From Paraphoma chrysanthemicola (lineage: Eukaryota; Ascomycota; Dothideomycetes; Pleosporales; Phaeosphaeriaceae): a DNA stretch of 64,000 bases. Positions 1 through 9,675 of this stretch are shown here, one piece after another. The notes under the pieces were generated by a model. It was not told the origin of the DNA. It was given only the letters and a program-made list of their open reading frames with translations, and ran no database searches. Both the position numbers and the translations under genes were made by a program. The DNA is taken from NCBI GenBank assembly GCA_020744225.1, contig JAGMWG010000001.1:1488001-1552000 (forward strand), written 5' to 3'. Numbering within the stretch: position 1 is the first letter of the stretch; every line of letters begins with the position of its first letter.

Positions 1-1
1 T

Positions 2-1879
2 TCCCCCGGTTACGGCCTTTATCCGACATTTCAGGACCTATATAAGTCCGGTGAAATGGGTTGTCATCTCTGTTCACTACTGGCATGTCCTGATCCACAT
101 GCCAAGTCCAATCCTCCATCCGACTGCGAGAATATTTACATGGTTGGTGTGTACCAACAGCAGAGTTATGACGGTCCCGGGAGGATCGAAATGCAGGTCA
201 TGCAGTACCAAAGGAAAATCATCTCTCTCTTCTACGACTCCCCGAAGGCGAAACTTCAAGGATCACTAAGATATAGGCGAACAGATACCGAGCAGATATT
301 TTCGCTGGCTCGCAAATGGTTGAACCAGTGCCAATCGTGTCACAGCGAATGTCAGAATGTATCAAGGGATAAAAGTTTCGTGCCGACACGATTACTTGAC
401 ATCTCTACCGGACTCGAAGGCACTGTCACTTCCATCCGACTCTGTGTCACTTCGAACATGTCGGACAAAGAGAAGAAGGTGGAATATCTGGCACTCAGTC
501 ACTGCTGGGGCGGCGTAGCTACGACGACCCTGAAAATGTCCACGTTGGCTGCTTTCCAAACCTCAATTGCACTTTCCTCCCTTCCGCAGAACTTCATGGA
601 CGCCGCCATCATCGCTGTCAAGCTGGGATTCAGATACCTCTGGATCGATTCACTCTGCATAATTCAAGATTCGCCGCTCGACAAAGCTAGAGAGATCCCC
701 ACCATGGGCAGCGTTTACGGGTGCGCTGCGATTACCATCGCAGCTCTAGGCGCTAAAAATAGTTATGGCGGTTGCTTCAGTACGCGCAATCCACTCTCTC
801 TCGTTCCGGCCCTGCTCCGTGATGGCGATAGCACGACGCGCGATCAAGTCTGGGCCGGGAGCCAACAGTTGCAGGATCCAAGTGCCCAGGGGCCATTGAG
901 ACCGCCGCTGCACAAGAGAGGATGGGTTGTACAAGAGCGCGCATTGGCTCCGAGGACTTTGAGCTTCGGTACGGACATGGTGTACTGGGACTGTCTAGGT
1001 GGTGTGGCATCGGAAGCAGTGACAGAAATCAAGAAAGAAAGCGGGGACGGGCTTAAAATTGCGCTCATGCAGTGTTCAGCAGAGAAAGGGAAGAGGTGGC
1101 AAGATTGTAAGTTGAAACTCCAGCATGAAGAATTATTAGTGAACAAACCTGACTGGGACTTCAATTTAGGGGAATCTTTCTGGTGGAACATCGTTCACGA
1201 GTACAGCATAAGCAAATTGACCCACCCAAGCGATAAATGGAACGCTTTTTCTGCCTTAGCTATGAGAGCCGAAGTGGCTACCGAGCAGACGCTGTACCAT
1301 GGACTCTGGGAGCGCAATTTCTTTGAGGAGAGTCTTTGGAAGTGCGACCAGCCTGGCCGAAGAATCAATCCCACGGATCTTGATGTACCAACCTGGACAT
1401 GGTTATCCGTGGACGCACCGGTCAACAACAATCAGCGATTCAATTACGAGAGAGACTTCGATAAGGTAGCCACAGTCACGGACCCACCACTGACACGATT
1501 CGCGGCTGATGGGCTTGGACGCTCAACAACTCTCATCATCCAAGGGCATCTTATGAACTTCTCTTGGAGTAGTTTTCGCACTCAGAATGGAGAGTCAAAG
1601 TATAATTTTCGATTCACCGACCATCCCGAACTTCATAACCGATCTAAATGTGACTGGTTTCCGGACGTGGTTCCACAAGGAGACTGGAAGCTTTCCGCCA
1701 TTCCGATGGTAGTGAATAAGAAAGGTGGAATCGAAGCGTATGGGCTTGTTGTGAAGCCTAATGATGAGTCAAATATATCCTGGGCACGCGTGGGTTTGTG
1801 GCAAATCTTTGGTCATGAGGTTGATGAGGCAGATATTCTGGGCTCAGCGGATAAGGACGAGACTATCACGCTTGTCTAG
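2..1879 (+). CDS. HET-domain protein, 5' end outside window
   Basis: The frame is open from base 2 with no stop before the first visible Met at 56, so the gene almost certainly begins left of the window. The residues just before that Met (LYKSGE) lead into GCHLCSLL, the usual N-terminal region of fungal HET proteins. Counting from Met 56, the HET domain (PF06985) starts near residue 144 with YLALSHCWGG, continues through LPQNFMDAAIIAVKLGFRYL and WIDSLCIIQD, and ends near 270-300. About 300 further residues follow without a recognised domain. HET proteins act in heterokaryon incompatibility and related fungal cell-death responses; the specific partner cannot be read from sequence. The visible part is uninterrupted and ends in TAG at 1877-1879. 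Confidence 0.9.
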   Translation, partial: SPGYGLYPTFQDLYKSGEMGCHLCSLLACPDPHAKSNPPSDCENIYMVGVYQQQSYDGPGRIEMQVMQYQRKIISLFYDSPKAKLQGSLRYRRTDTEQIFSLARKWLNQCQSCHSECQNVSRDKSFVPTRLLDISTGLEGTVTSIRLCVTSNMSDKEKKVEYLALSHCWGGVATTTLKMSTLAAFQTSIALSSLPQNFMDAAIIAVKLGFRYLWIDSLCIIQDSPLDKAREIPTMGSVYGCAAITIAALGAKNSYGGCFSTRNPLSLVPALLRDGDSTTRDQVWAGSQQLQDPSAQGPLRPPLHKRGWVVQERALAPRTLSFGTDMVYWDCLGGVASEAVTEIKKESGDGLKIALMQCSAEKGKRWQDCKLKLQHEELLVNKPDWDFNLGESFWWNIVHEYSISKLTHPSDKWNAFSALAMRAEVATEQTLYHGLWERNFFEESLWKCDQPGRRINPTDLDVPTWTWLSVDAPVNNNQRFNYERDFDKVATVTDPPLTRFAADGLGRSTTLIIQGHLMNFSWSSFRTQNGESKYNFRFTDHPELHNRSKCDWFPDVVPQGDWKLSAIPMVVNKKGGIEAYGLVVKPNDESNISWARVGLWQIFGHEVDEADILGSADKDETITLV

Positions 1880-3038
1880 GAGTGACCAAAGGCAAGGATG
1901 ATGTGGATAGCGAGCACGGATTCTCACTCGAAGCTGATCGCGAGCATATCTGCGAGCTTTCATAGTTCTGACTATTTTCATGTGCATTAGGTATGCAGGT
2001 TGTTAATTGAAATTATGATTTCTCCTTTTTAACCCAGATTTATCGAAGGCAAAGGAGGTATCTGCAACTGCTGATTACGAGCTACATGTCCCTGAGCACT
2101 CGCACCATAGACCACTCCTACGCTAGAAGCCCAGCAGAGGCCCGTCTGCGCATTGATGTGGTTGCCGCCGGCTAAAGGCTATTCCATGCTACTCCATGTC
2201 TCAAGTATTATTATTGCTGTGTTGAAGCTTCATGCAGCAGCGGATTGGCTTTGATATTCGTCTCGCCTCGAGAACTCATTGTACTGAGGTCATCTAACAT
2301 TCGTGGTTACTTTGATGATTGCACTTCGAACGAGGCTGCGGAAACAAATCTGTCCATGTTCATATGCGTGCACAAACTGGATGAGCTCGTGATCACCAGT
2401 CCGAGCGTCGCTTAGAGGTGCCATTGCATGCATAACGCAGCCGAGTCAGCCGAGAGTTTTGGACGGTGCCTTCGGTTCGTACGACGAAGAAGAAATGCGG
2501 CAGCACCCGAATTGTCAAGCGGTTGTTGAGAAGACGTAATGCGTCATCGTCTTTATCGCCATCCGCAGTTTCGCCGGCCATCGCTAAGCCTGGATAGGTT
2601 AATGCGAATGAGCCTCATCGCGGGTACAAGAGCTTATCCGGCCGCCACGAAGCTTAAAACCTTTCCCTTAGCGGCTCCACATCGTCGTCACTTCATCTTG
2701 GTGGTCCACAGCAGTGGTTGGGCACACCACGCACACGGGGGGGCGAGCTTCATCAAGATTGCTGATGCATCCGACGTCTCCGCGCTGAGGATCTCCACAC
2801 AGAAAGAATGTTCATCCTGTTGCTGCGTTTGGGGTAGGAAGGCAACGTGGGGGACTTATGGAGTCTCCAAGAAACTCAACAACTTGGACGGGGCAGTGTG
2901 GAGCCCCGTAAAAGCCAATGCGCAACCTTTGGACTCATAGAAATGCTGCATCTTCACCACGATTGCTTCTCCGTTCTTCACTTCCATTCATACCACCTAT
3001 TGTCCCTCTTCAGTTCTTACTGGACCGACATCGTCAAG
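1880..3038. other. Intergenic region upstream of the transporter
   Basis: No gene is supported here. Short open frames on both strands have no recognisable domain. The last 100 bases are pyrimidine-rich, as expected for the leader of the transporter starting at 3039. Confidence 0.6.
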
Positions 3039-4731
3039 ATGGGTATTCTTACTATGGTGGAGGATCGTCCTACGCCGAAGAGTGTTTACAACTGGCGCGT
3101 CTACGTCTCTGCAATTACTGCGTCTTTCGCATCCTGCATGATTGGGTACACGACGTCTTTCATCGGTACAACAGTATCGCTCGAATCGTTTCAAGATGAG
3201 TTCGGTCTCTCGACGATGAGTGCTTCGCAGAGAAGCTTGATCCAGGCCAATGTCGTCTCCTTGTTCCAAGCTGGAGCTTTCTTCGGTTCCATCTTCTCGT
3301 ATGGTACGGCATACTACTTCGGACGCCGAATCACGCTATGGACCTTTGTCACGATGTTCATCATCGGAGTCTGCATCACTTTCGCAGCTATCGGTGGCCA
3401 CCTTGGTCCCATGTATGCAGGTCGATTCATCTCTGGATTCGGTGTTGGTGGCTGCACAATGATCGTAAGTCTTGTAGAGATCTCAGCCAGGCACTATGCT
3501 CAGACACTACTAGGTTCCTATCTTCATCTCTGAGATCGCACCGCCCGCCATCCGTGGTCGCCTTGTCGGAACTTACGAACTGGGCTGGCAAATTGGTGGC
3601 TTAGTCGGCTTCTGGATTAACTACGGCATGACCCAAAGCGTCGCCTATGGGCGCAACCAGTGGCTCATCCCATTTGCCGTCCAACTCATCCCTGCTGGTA
3701 TGGTTCTTATCGGTAGCCTTTTGTTCCTGCGAGAGACACCTCGATGGCTATGGACCAGGGGCCGGCGTGAGAAAGGTATCGCCAATCTCTGCTGGTACAG
3801 ACAATTGCAGCCCGAGGACGCCTACGTCATTGAGGAGATTGAAATGATGGACCTTCAGATCAACGACCTTCCTACTGGATTCATTAAACCCATTCATATG
3901 GCCTTGACAAACAATGCTGTTCTTTGGCGCCTCTTCCTGGGTCACATGCTCTTCCTCCTGCAGAACTTTTCTGGTATCAACGCTATAGTAAGTCAATCTT
4001 TAAACGCGGAAAGCGTTTGCGTATGCTGACGAGGGTAGAACTACTATTCCCCTACCATCTTCCGCACGATGGGTGTCAACAACACCGAGACCATTGACCT
4101 GATGACTGGCCTCTTTGGTGTCGTGAAGTGCATCATGACCATCCTCTGGCTCACCGTGCTGATCGATAAGCTCGGTCGTCGCACACTGTTCCTCGCCGGC
4201 GGCGCTTTCGGTGCAGCATGCATGATCATCATCGGCGCCCTCATCGTCACGGAGCCCGCCGCTGCCGAGGGTGCAGGTCTGTCCGGACAGGGCATTGCAA
4301 CAATTTTCATGATCTATCTCTGGACCTGCATTTACATCACATCTTGGAACGGCACGCCTTGGGTTGTCAATGCAGAGATGTTCAACCAAGCGACCCGTAA
4401 CGTCGGTCAGGTTGGCGCATCGATGGCGAACTGGCTTTGGACGTTTGTCATTGCGCGCATCACCCCGAACATGGTCGCTGGGATGGGTAACAACGGGTTC
4501 GGCATGTACTTTTTCTTCGGTGCCGTGAGCGCCTGTGCTGTCGTTTTTGTTTGGTTCCTGGTGCCTGAGACTAAGAGCGTGCCGCTTGATCAGATGGATA
4601 GGTTGTTTGAGATTCGACCAGTCAGGAGTGCTCAGCCGAAGCTGATGGAAGAGTTAGCGACACATAATGCAGAGTTTGCGAAGTTGGATAGGAAGGATGA
4701 GGAGGCTCCGGAGCAGGTCGAGACCCGATAA
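3039..4731 (+). CDS. MFS sugar/quinate-type permease
   Basis: Three exons, 3039-3464, 3514-3987 and 4039-4731, give 530 residues. Both introns (49 and 51 bp) begin GTAAGT, end TAG and are phase 0. The protein is a 12-helix sugar-porter member of the major facilitator superfamily at the plasma membrane. Family marks are the GRR loop motif (YFGRRI), PAIRGRLVGTYELGWQIGG, the NFSGINAI-NYYSP segment and the C-terminal PETKSVPLDQMDRLFE. The N-terminus (MGILTMVEDRPTPKSVYNWR) resembles fungal quinate permeases (QutD/Qa-y type) more than hexose transporters, but the substrate is inferred. Upstream open frame begins with GTG, so ATG 3039 is chosen. It lies near a DUF1961 gene and a DapA-type aldolase, which may hint at plant-derived sugar or sugar-acid uptake. 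Confidence 0.92.
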
Positions 4732-4847
4732 TCGCAACGACCATCATGTCACGAAATAGCTTAACACATGTACACCAGTTTGCTCCTGACTCTTGCGTTT
4801 CGTTGTGGCCTAGGGCACGTGCGCTCCCGTCGCGTGCGCAAATCTCC

Positions 4848-4872
4848 GCCTCGGGACAACGCATCCCGAGGC
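4848..4872. repeat. 8-bp perfect hairpin
   Basis: GCCTCGGG (4848-4855) and CCCGAGGC (4865-4872) are perfect inverted copies with a 9-base loop. It lies about 115 bp after the transporter stop. It could be a 3'-end structure or a palindromic regulator site; sequence alone does not decide. Confidence 0.5.
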
Positions 4873-4952
4873 CTTCTCCATCATCAGCCCTATGCGATCC
4901 AGCGAACAAGCACTTCGCGTGTTCTTAGGGCATGATATCTTCTTCCCTGACG

Positions 4953-5027
4953 ATCACGACATCGGAGCTTCCGCTTTTCTGGTAGCGACGCTCCCATGCG
5001 CCCGTTTTCTCGCGCCGATGTCGTGAT
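4953..5027. repeat. 13-bp perfect inverted repeat
   Basis: ATCACGACATCGG (4953-4965) and CCGATGTCGTGAT (5015-5027) are exact reverse complements separated by 49 bp. It lies about 200 bp upstream of the DUF1961 start. A spaced regulator site or a foldback remnant are both possible. Confidence 0.6.
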
Positions 5028-5230
5028 AACAGACGGCTCGGAGCAACACCAAGCTCGTAATGACCGAAACGGTCCGGGACATGTGCGCTTGCTATAAATC
5101 ATTAGTAGCCGCTTCGCTCATTGCGTTGTGTTTGCTTGCGCCTGCGTCCTCCAGCCCGGTTCGACACGAGATTGGTCTTCATAATTTCAAGCATTGAACC
5201 ACGGCATTCGAATCGTGAACCTCCAACAAG

Positions 5231-5938
5231 ATGCGCCTCTCAACCGCAGTTCTGGCGTGGTTCGGGGCGATGGGCACCACCACGATGGCCGAGAAACTCC
5301 TTTATAGGAATACCTTCAACAGCAGCGAAGCCATCGCGGGTTGGGTCGCGGAAGGCCCATTGAACGCAACCGTCTCCAACAATACCCTCGAGCTTCGCGG
5401 CGCCGGCGGACCAGATGACTACTTCGTGTATTGGCTTCCCGAAGTCTTTCCCGATCGCATCCGCATCAAATGGGAATTCACACCTATCCAAGAACCCGGC
5501 CTGGCAATGTTCTTCTTCGGCGCCGCATCAGTGGCTGGCGGATCGATTTTCGACGAGGGTCTCAAACCGCGTAACGGATCATATGCGCAATACCATTCTA
5601 GCGACATCCGCACCTTGCATGCGTCGTACTTCCGTCGTCGGTGGCCCGAGGAGCGCGCTTTTCATCTCGCCAATTTGCGCAAGTCCCCAGGCTTCAATCT
5701 CGTTGCGCAAGGCGCAGACCCGTTGCCACCGGTTGCGGATGCGAAGGGCGCATACTACAAGGTCGAAGTTGTAAAGGACAAACGCGAAGTCAAGTTCTCG
5801 GTCAATGGGCTGCTATTGTTTTCTTTCGACGATACCAAGACGGAAACTGGACCGGTCATTCGCGAAGGACGCATTGCATTTAGGCAGATGCAGCCACTCA
5901 TCGCACGATACCGGAATTTGGAAGTCTGGTCGCTCTGA
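5231..5938 (+). CDS. Secreted DUF1961 (YesU-like) family protein
   Basis: Single exon, 235 residues. A short hydrophobic N-terminus (MRLSTAVLAWFGAMG) looks like a signal peptide. The body matches the DUF1961/YesU family, a concanavalin A-like lectin/glucanase fold often found beside pectin or rhamnogalacturonan degradation genes in bacteria. Characteristic stretches are FVYWLPEVFPDRIRIKWEF, PGLAMFFFGAAS, YAQYHSSDIRTLHASYFRRR, HLANLRKSPGF and the C-terminal GRIAFRQMQPLIARYRNL. Length is typical of the family. No biochemical activity is firmly established, so substrate is not named. Its neighbour on the same strand is an MFS permease, and a DapA-type aldolase lies about 2 kb beyond, compatible with but not proving a carbohydrate-use neighbourhood. 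Confidence 0.85.
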   Translation: MRLSTAVLAWFGAMGTTTMAEKLLYRNTFNSSEAIAGWVAEGPLNATVSNNTLELRGAGGPDDYFVYWLPEVFPDRIRIKWEFTPIQEPGLAMFFFGAASVAGGSIFDEGLKPRNGSYAQYHSSDIRTLHASYFRRRWPEERAFHLANLRKSPGFNLVAQGADPLPPVADAKGAYYKVEVVKDKREVKFSVNGLLLFSFDDTKTETGPVIREGRIAFRQMQPLIARYRNLEVWSL

Positions 5939-6600
5939 GTGAGCATGGTCTGTAGCCATGTGAAGGGGATGAAAAATTACAGCGTGCTCGTATTTTGGTA
6001 TGGGTCAACCTGCATATAGCGTAATAGACGATACTTCCTGATAGTGATCTTTCTCGGTGGCCTGCAATTTAACCAGTGACACGATCTACAGCTGTTCATA
6101 GCTTACACCTGGGCTAAAGACCAACGTGCAGCTATGGTCATGAAGTCCAGGGGCATGCGTGTCGAGTATCTGGCTCTTATACGTCAGGGTACCTGCCATG
6201 ATAAACGAGCTAAAGACATGGGGCAGCAGACGCTAAGTTGATGAAACGGCCCTTTATAATGTTCAGTCAGTAACTAGTGGGTCTGCTTGTCAAGACATTG
6301 TAATAATAAGTCCAGAGTCTGAGTGAGTGAGGTCATTCCGCTACAGCTGGAGACAACTGCATAGTATGAAGAGGCGATTTCATGCAAGGGCCTGAGATAG
6401 CGCAAACGTCATGACCTAGTATGCGGGGATGCTCAGAAGACAAGGGGAGCATTTGTGTATGATTTTGAATGCTTTTACAAGTAGAGAGTGACAGACTATA
6501 TGTGCACTAGGATTATCGATAATGTCTACCAATCCTTAGACAATCTACTACGAAAGAGAGAAGAGCTGCATCATTCCACCAGATGTCAAGAGCATGACAC
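5939..6600. other. Intergenic region between convergent genes
   Basis: It separates the 3' ends of the DUF1961 gene (+) and the F-box-like gene (-). No coding potential or repeat was recognised. Confidence 0.6.
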
Positions 6601-7565
6601 TCATAGACCCTCCTCATACCAACGAACCACCTCCTTCACCCAGGTCTCGGCCCCGCCAGGTACGTAGACGATGCATGTATGCATCATATGACCGTCCGTC
6701 AGGAGTTGCTCTCGGAAACGTCTTCGGTCGAAGTCCCGGTCAATAGGAAGAATACGGTAATTCGTACAAGGACCGAGCGGGTCATTCACTGCTCTGCCCT
6801 GAGCCAACATCTCCTGAAGGTTATCGATGTAAAGTGGACTCTCTCTACTGCCGTACAAGTGCGTGGGTATATCTGCTCGAACGGCGGCCATGAGCGCCAT
6901 GCCCGTCATCCATAGAAGTTTGTAATAGTTCGTAGATTGCAATTGGATGCAGTAGTGAAGGATTCGCGCATTTGGATGTTGGAGACAAAAATCTGCGATA
7001 AGGCGTTTGGGATGGTTGGGTCGTCGATAAGCTGCAGTGAGATGAGCTGTCGGTCCTTGCAGCAGCCCAATGTGTTGCGATGTGAGAGCGAGCTCTCTTG
7101 GTACGCCCCTAAGTATGACTCGGAAGATGTGTTCGCGGAATTCGCCAAAGGTGACAAATCTTGCAAGGTGAGGCAGCAGTGAGCGATCTCTTATGCTGCG
7201 TTCAACGAAGATGATGCGGTTCAGCTGCAATGCGAGCCCTGGTGTGGGGATGCAGTGTAAGCGAAGTGCAGACAACATTGATGTCCCAACATACCCTTTG
7301 TCTCTGAATACAGTTCCCGGCAAGTGTATGATAAGCTGGTGGCGCTGTGTTGACTAGTCTCGTGCTCGCGCTCGTGAAGCTGGAAGCGATGAATATATAC
7401 TTGACGTTGCCGTTTCGCTGTGGAATGCGCGTTGGTCTCTTCGATGACTGCGGAATAAATTCGAACCGCCCGACAGAATAGTCGACCATCTGGTCCGGTG
7501 AGTGCGTATTCGTAGATTGAATTGCGAAGCTCGCCCGGAAGCCTTGAAAGATAACTAGACTGCAT
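6601..7565 (-). CDS. F-box-like fungal protein
   Basis: Two exons on the minus strand, 7565-7295 and 7238-6601, give 302 residues. The 56-bp intron (7239-7294) begins GTATGT and ends CACCAG, and it joins CRELYSETK to GLALQLNRIIF in frame. The N-terminal LPGELRNSIYEYAL is the short F-box-like leader common to many lineage-expanded ascomycete proteins. The CRELYSET motif is also typical of these proteins, where a conserved Cys-R-x-hydrophobic stretch precedes a region about a long hydrophobic residue-rich body. The rest has no recognised domain. A role as a substrate-recruiting subunit of an SCF ubiquitin ligase is possible by analogy only. Confidence 0.75.
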
Positions 7566-7914
7566 TGTAAAGAATGTGGGCTCGATGGAAGTCAGCTAGT
7601 GATGACGAAGTTTGTCTGGACAAGTCGTCATTGATCCCAAACGTAGTCACAGAGGGGAGTGTGCAAGAGCAGCAGCATTTGCCGTGGGCAGGCGCTGCTC
7701 CTATCACACGTTTCGGGGGCAGCGATTGACCACGGTGCTGTCAATCGCGAGTTGGTACCTGTAGCGCTTGCTTCATTTATTGTCACCGGAACGTCTCGTG
7801 CAAGGAAGTAGCAGAAGTCATCTATTCTCTCAATGATAGTCTACGTATCTACGGGGACATTGAGTGAGGACATTGACTGTGAGGACACCATTTCTCATCC
7901 TTTTCATTGCATCA
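7566..7914. other. Intergenic region
   Basis: It lies upstream of the F-box-like gene and downstream of the aldolase gene. Nothing recognisable was seen. Confidence 0.5.
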
Positions 7915-8856
7915 TTACAGCGATTGCTCTACCTTGGCCAAGTCAGCCATTCGATCCCGTACGCTGGTCTTCACTGCGTCGCCGACCGGCAGATACGGTC
8001 GGCGAGGCGCGAGTTTTTCTTCAGCCTGATCAATGCCGGCTGCGACTGCACTGTATTGCGAGACCGCATACTTTGTGGGAGCGATGCCGGCTTTGATGGG
8101 TGTTTCCGCCAGCGCAGCCTTGCGATGCAAATCTAGTGCCTCTTGAATCTTGCCACTGGTATACAGGTCGTATATCTTGCTGATGGTCTTGGGGAAAATG
8201 TTTGAGAAACCAGAGATGCAGCCTGCGCTTCCAACAGCAAGACTTCCAATGAGGAAATCAGATTGTCCTGCGTACGTGGAGAAAGAATCGCTCGGTAACT
8301 CTGCAGTAAGCCTCGTGATCTTCGCGACACTCCCACAAGTAAGCTTGACGCCCACGATTTTGCCTGGGTTCTTGTGTGCCAGCTCAGCGAGGGTGTTTGA
8401 GTCAATATCAACTCCATTGGTGACGCCCGGGAAGTTGTAGATGACGAAGGGTAGGTCCGATTTCTGCGCGACTTCGTTGTAGAACCCTGTCACTACCTCT
8501 TTAGAGGTCGCTGGGCCATAGTAGGTTGCTGGCAAGAGCAAGCCGTAATTTGCACCGGCTGCGATCGCGTCTCCAATGTTTTCAAGAACTTGCGCGACGC
8601 TGAAACCACTCACGCCCATCATGAGCGGATAGTCGGGGCCAACAGCTTCGCGTGCGGCCTTCATCAATGCGATCCGCTCATCTCGGGTGAGCAGAAACGC
8701 TTCGGCATTGGACCCGAGGATGACAAGACCAGTCAGTCCGGATTTGGAGAGATACGTGAAATATTTCTTTTGCGCTTCGAGATCCAAAGAGCCGGATGAA
8801 GGCTCATAGAATGTGACCGTTGGACACCATACACCGTGGGCAGGAGGCGGTGCCAT
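7915..8856 (-). CDS. DapA/DHDPS-family class I aldolase
   Basis: Single exon, 313 residues when started at ATG 8856 (MAPPPAHGVW). The frame extends six codons further but only to GTG, which is unlikely in a fungus. The fold is the dihydrodipicolinate synthase/N-acetylneuraminate lyase TIM barrel. Seen are a GSNAEAF phosphate/carboxylate-binding loop (family GTTGE), the catalytic Tyr near residue 140 (FVIYNFPGVTNG), and the Schiff-base Lys near 171 (VGVKLTCG). Fungal members include 4-hydroxy-2-oxoglutarate aldolase and L-threo-3-deoxy-hexulosonate aldolase (LGA1/GaaC of galacturonate catabolism). Sequence alone does not separate these. It is probably cytosolic, with no clear targeting peptide. 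The nearby permease and DUF1961 gene make a sugar-acid role attractive but unproven. Confidence 0.88.
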   Translation of the reverse strand: MAPPPAHGVWCPTVTFYEPSSGSLDLEAQKKYFTYLSKSGLTGLVILGSNAEAFLLTRDERIALMKAAREAVGPDYPLMMGVSGFSVAQVLENIGDAIAAGANYGLLLPATYYGPATSKEVVTGFYNEVAQKSDLPFVIYNFPGVTNGVDIDSNTLAELAHKNPGKIVGVKLTCGSVAKITRLTAELPSDSFSTYAGQSDFLIGSLAVGSAGCISGFSNIFPKTISKIYDLYTSGKIQEALDLHRKAALAETPIKAGIAPTKYAVSQYSAVAAGIDQAEEKLAPRRPYLPVGDAVKTSVRDRMADLAKVEQSL

Positions 8857-9675
8857 ACTGGAGATGAGCTTCACACGGATACGCTCCCGATGTTGCTATC
8901 TCGGAAAGGCAACAATTGGGCGAGGTGATAGCAAGAGCTAAAGAGACTTGCCTGTTCGCACTGCTCCGATGATCAGTAGATGAGTAGCCCAAGTAACGAG
9001 AACAGAGGTTGGTGTAAGAAAGATGAATGCGTGTCGGGACGATGGTGCTATGTATGCGAAGTCGGCAAGATGGCCGACAAACTGGGACCCTCGTATAATA
9101 AGCGCCCCCGCTCTCGAAACTGGCTAGGCCCAGGATCAACAACCCACAAAACTCCCGCCTATGAGACGTACCTCGCAAGAGTCTCCGTGAATCACAGTTG
9201 GGAGAATTTTAAATTTCCTTGGTGGTTGCAGCTTGGCCTACCCTACGGAAAAGCTCGGCTAATTATCCGAGCCAAGATCACCACCAACAACTTAGACCTC
9301 ACCACCCCTCACCACCCCTCACCACTGCGCGTATTTACGCAACTTATCTTGAACCTATCCTAGTTATCGCAAATTATAAGTGCGTTAAGGGCACATTGTA
9401 AGAACTTCAAGGTTAGACTTAGAGCAGGGTTAGACCTAAGAAAGGGCCAGTTTAGCTGTAAGGGTATAGAACATACTAAGATAAAAAGGTCTACCATAAC
9501 GAGGTATGAGCCTACCAACGCGGAGTTGCCGTGGAGTTGGGGTGGTGCCCCGGGTGGTGGCCCGAACTGTATGCACGCTCACTTGCTCGTCTGCACATCT
9601 CCACGTATATATAGGCAGCACATAGGATTCGGGCTCGCTAGATATATTGCACGGTTATGGGCGTCCGCAACACTT
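8857..9675. other. Intergenic region
   Basis: It contains the upstream region of the aldolase gene, a short 10-bp tandem repeat (9297-9325) and TTAG-rich, AT-richer sequence at about 9360-9500. No gene is supported. Confidence 0.5.
9297..9325 (+). repeat. Tandem CCTCACCACC repeat
   Basis: Almost three copies of the 10-mer CCTCACCACC in direct tandem. It is a simple microsatellite-like repeat with no visible function. Confidence 0.8.

Larger units (their letters stand above)
4732..5230. other. Intergenic region with two inverted repeats
   Basis: No gene seen. It holds an 8-bp hairpin (4848-4872) and a 13-bp inverted repeat (4953-5027), listed separately, before the DUF1961 gene. Confidence 0.6.

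Noticed and set aside
8857..8874. Six extra N-terminal codons for the DapA-family aldolase
   Set aside because: The extended frame begins with GTG; ATG 8856 is the first usable start and fits the family.
8980..9363. 127-codon plus-strand frame upstream of the aldolase
   Set aside because: No domain, ends in tandem-repeat DNA, and lies in the aldolase promoter side.
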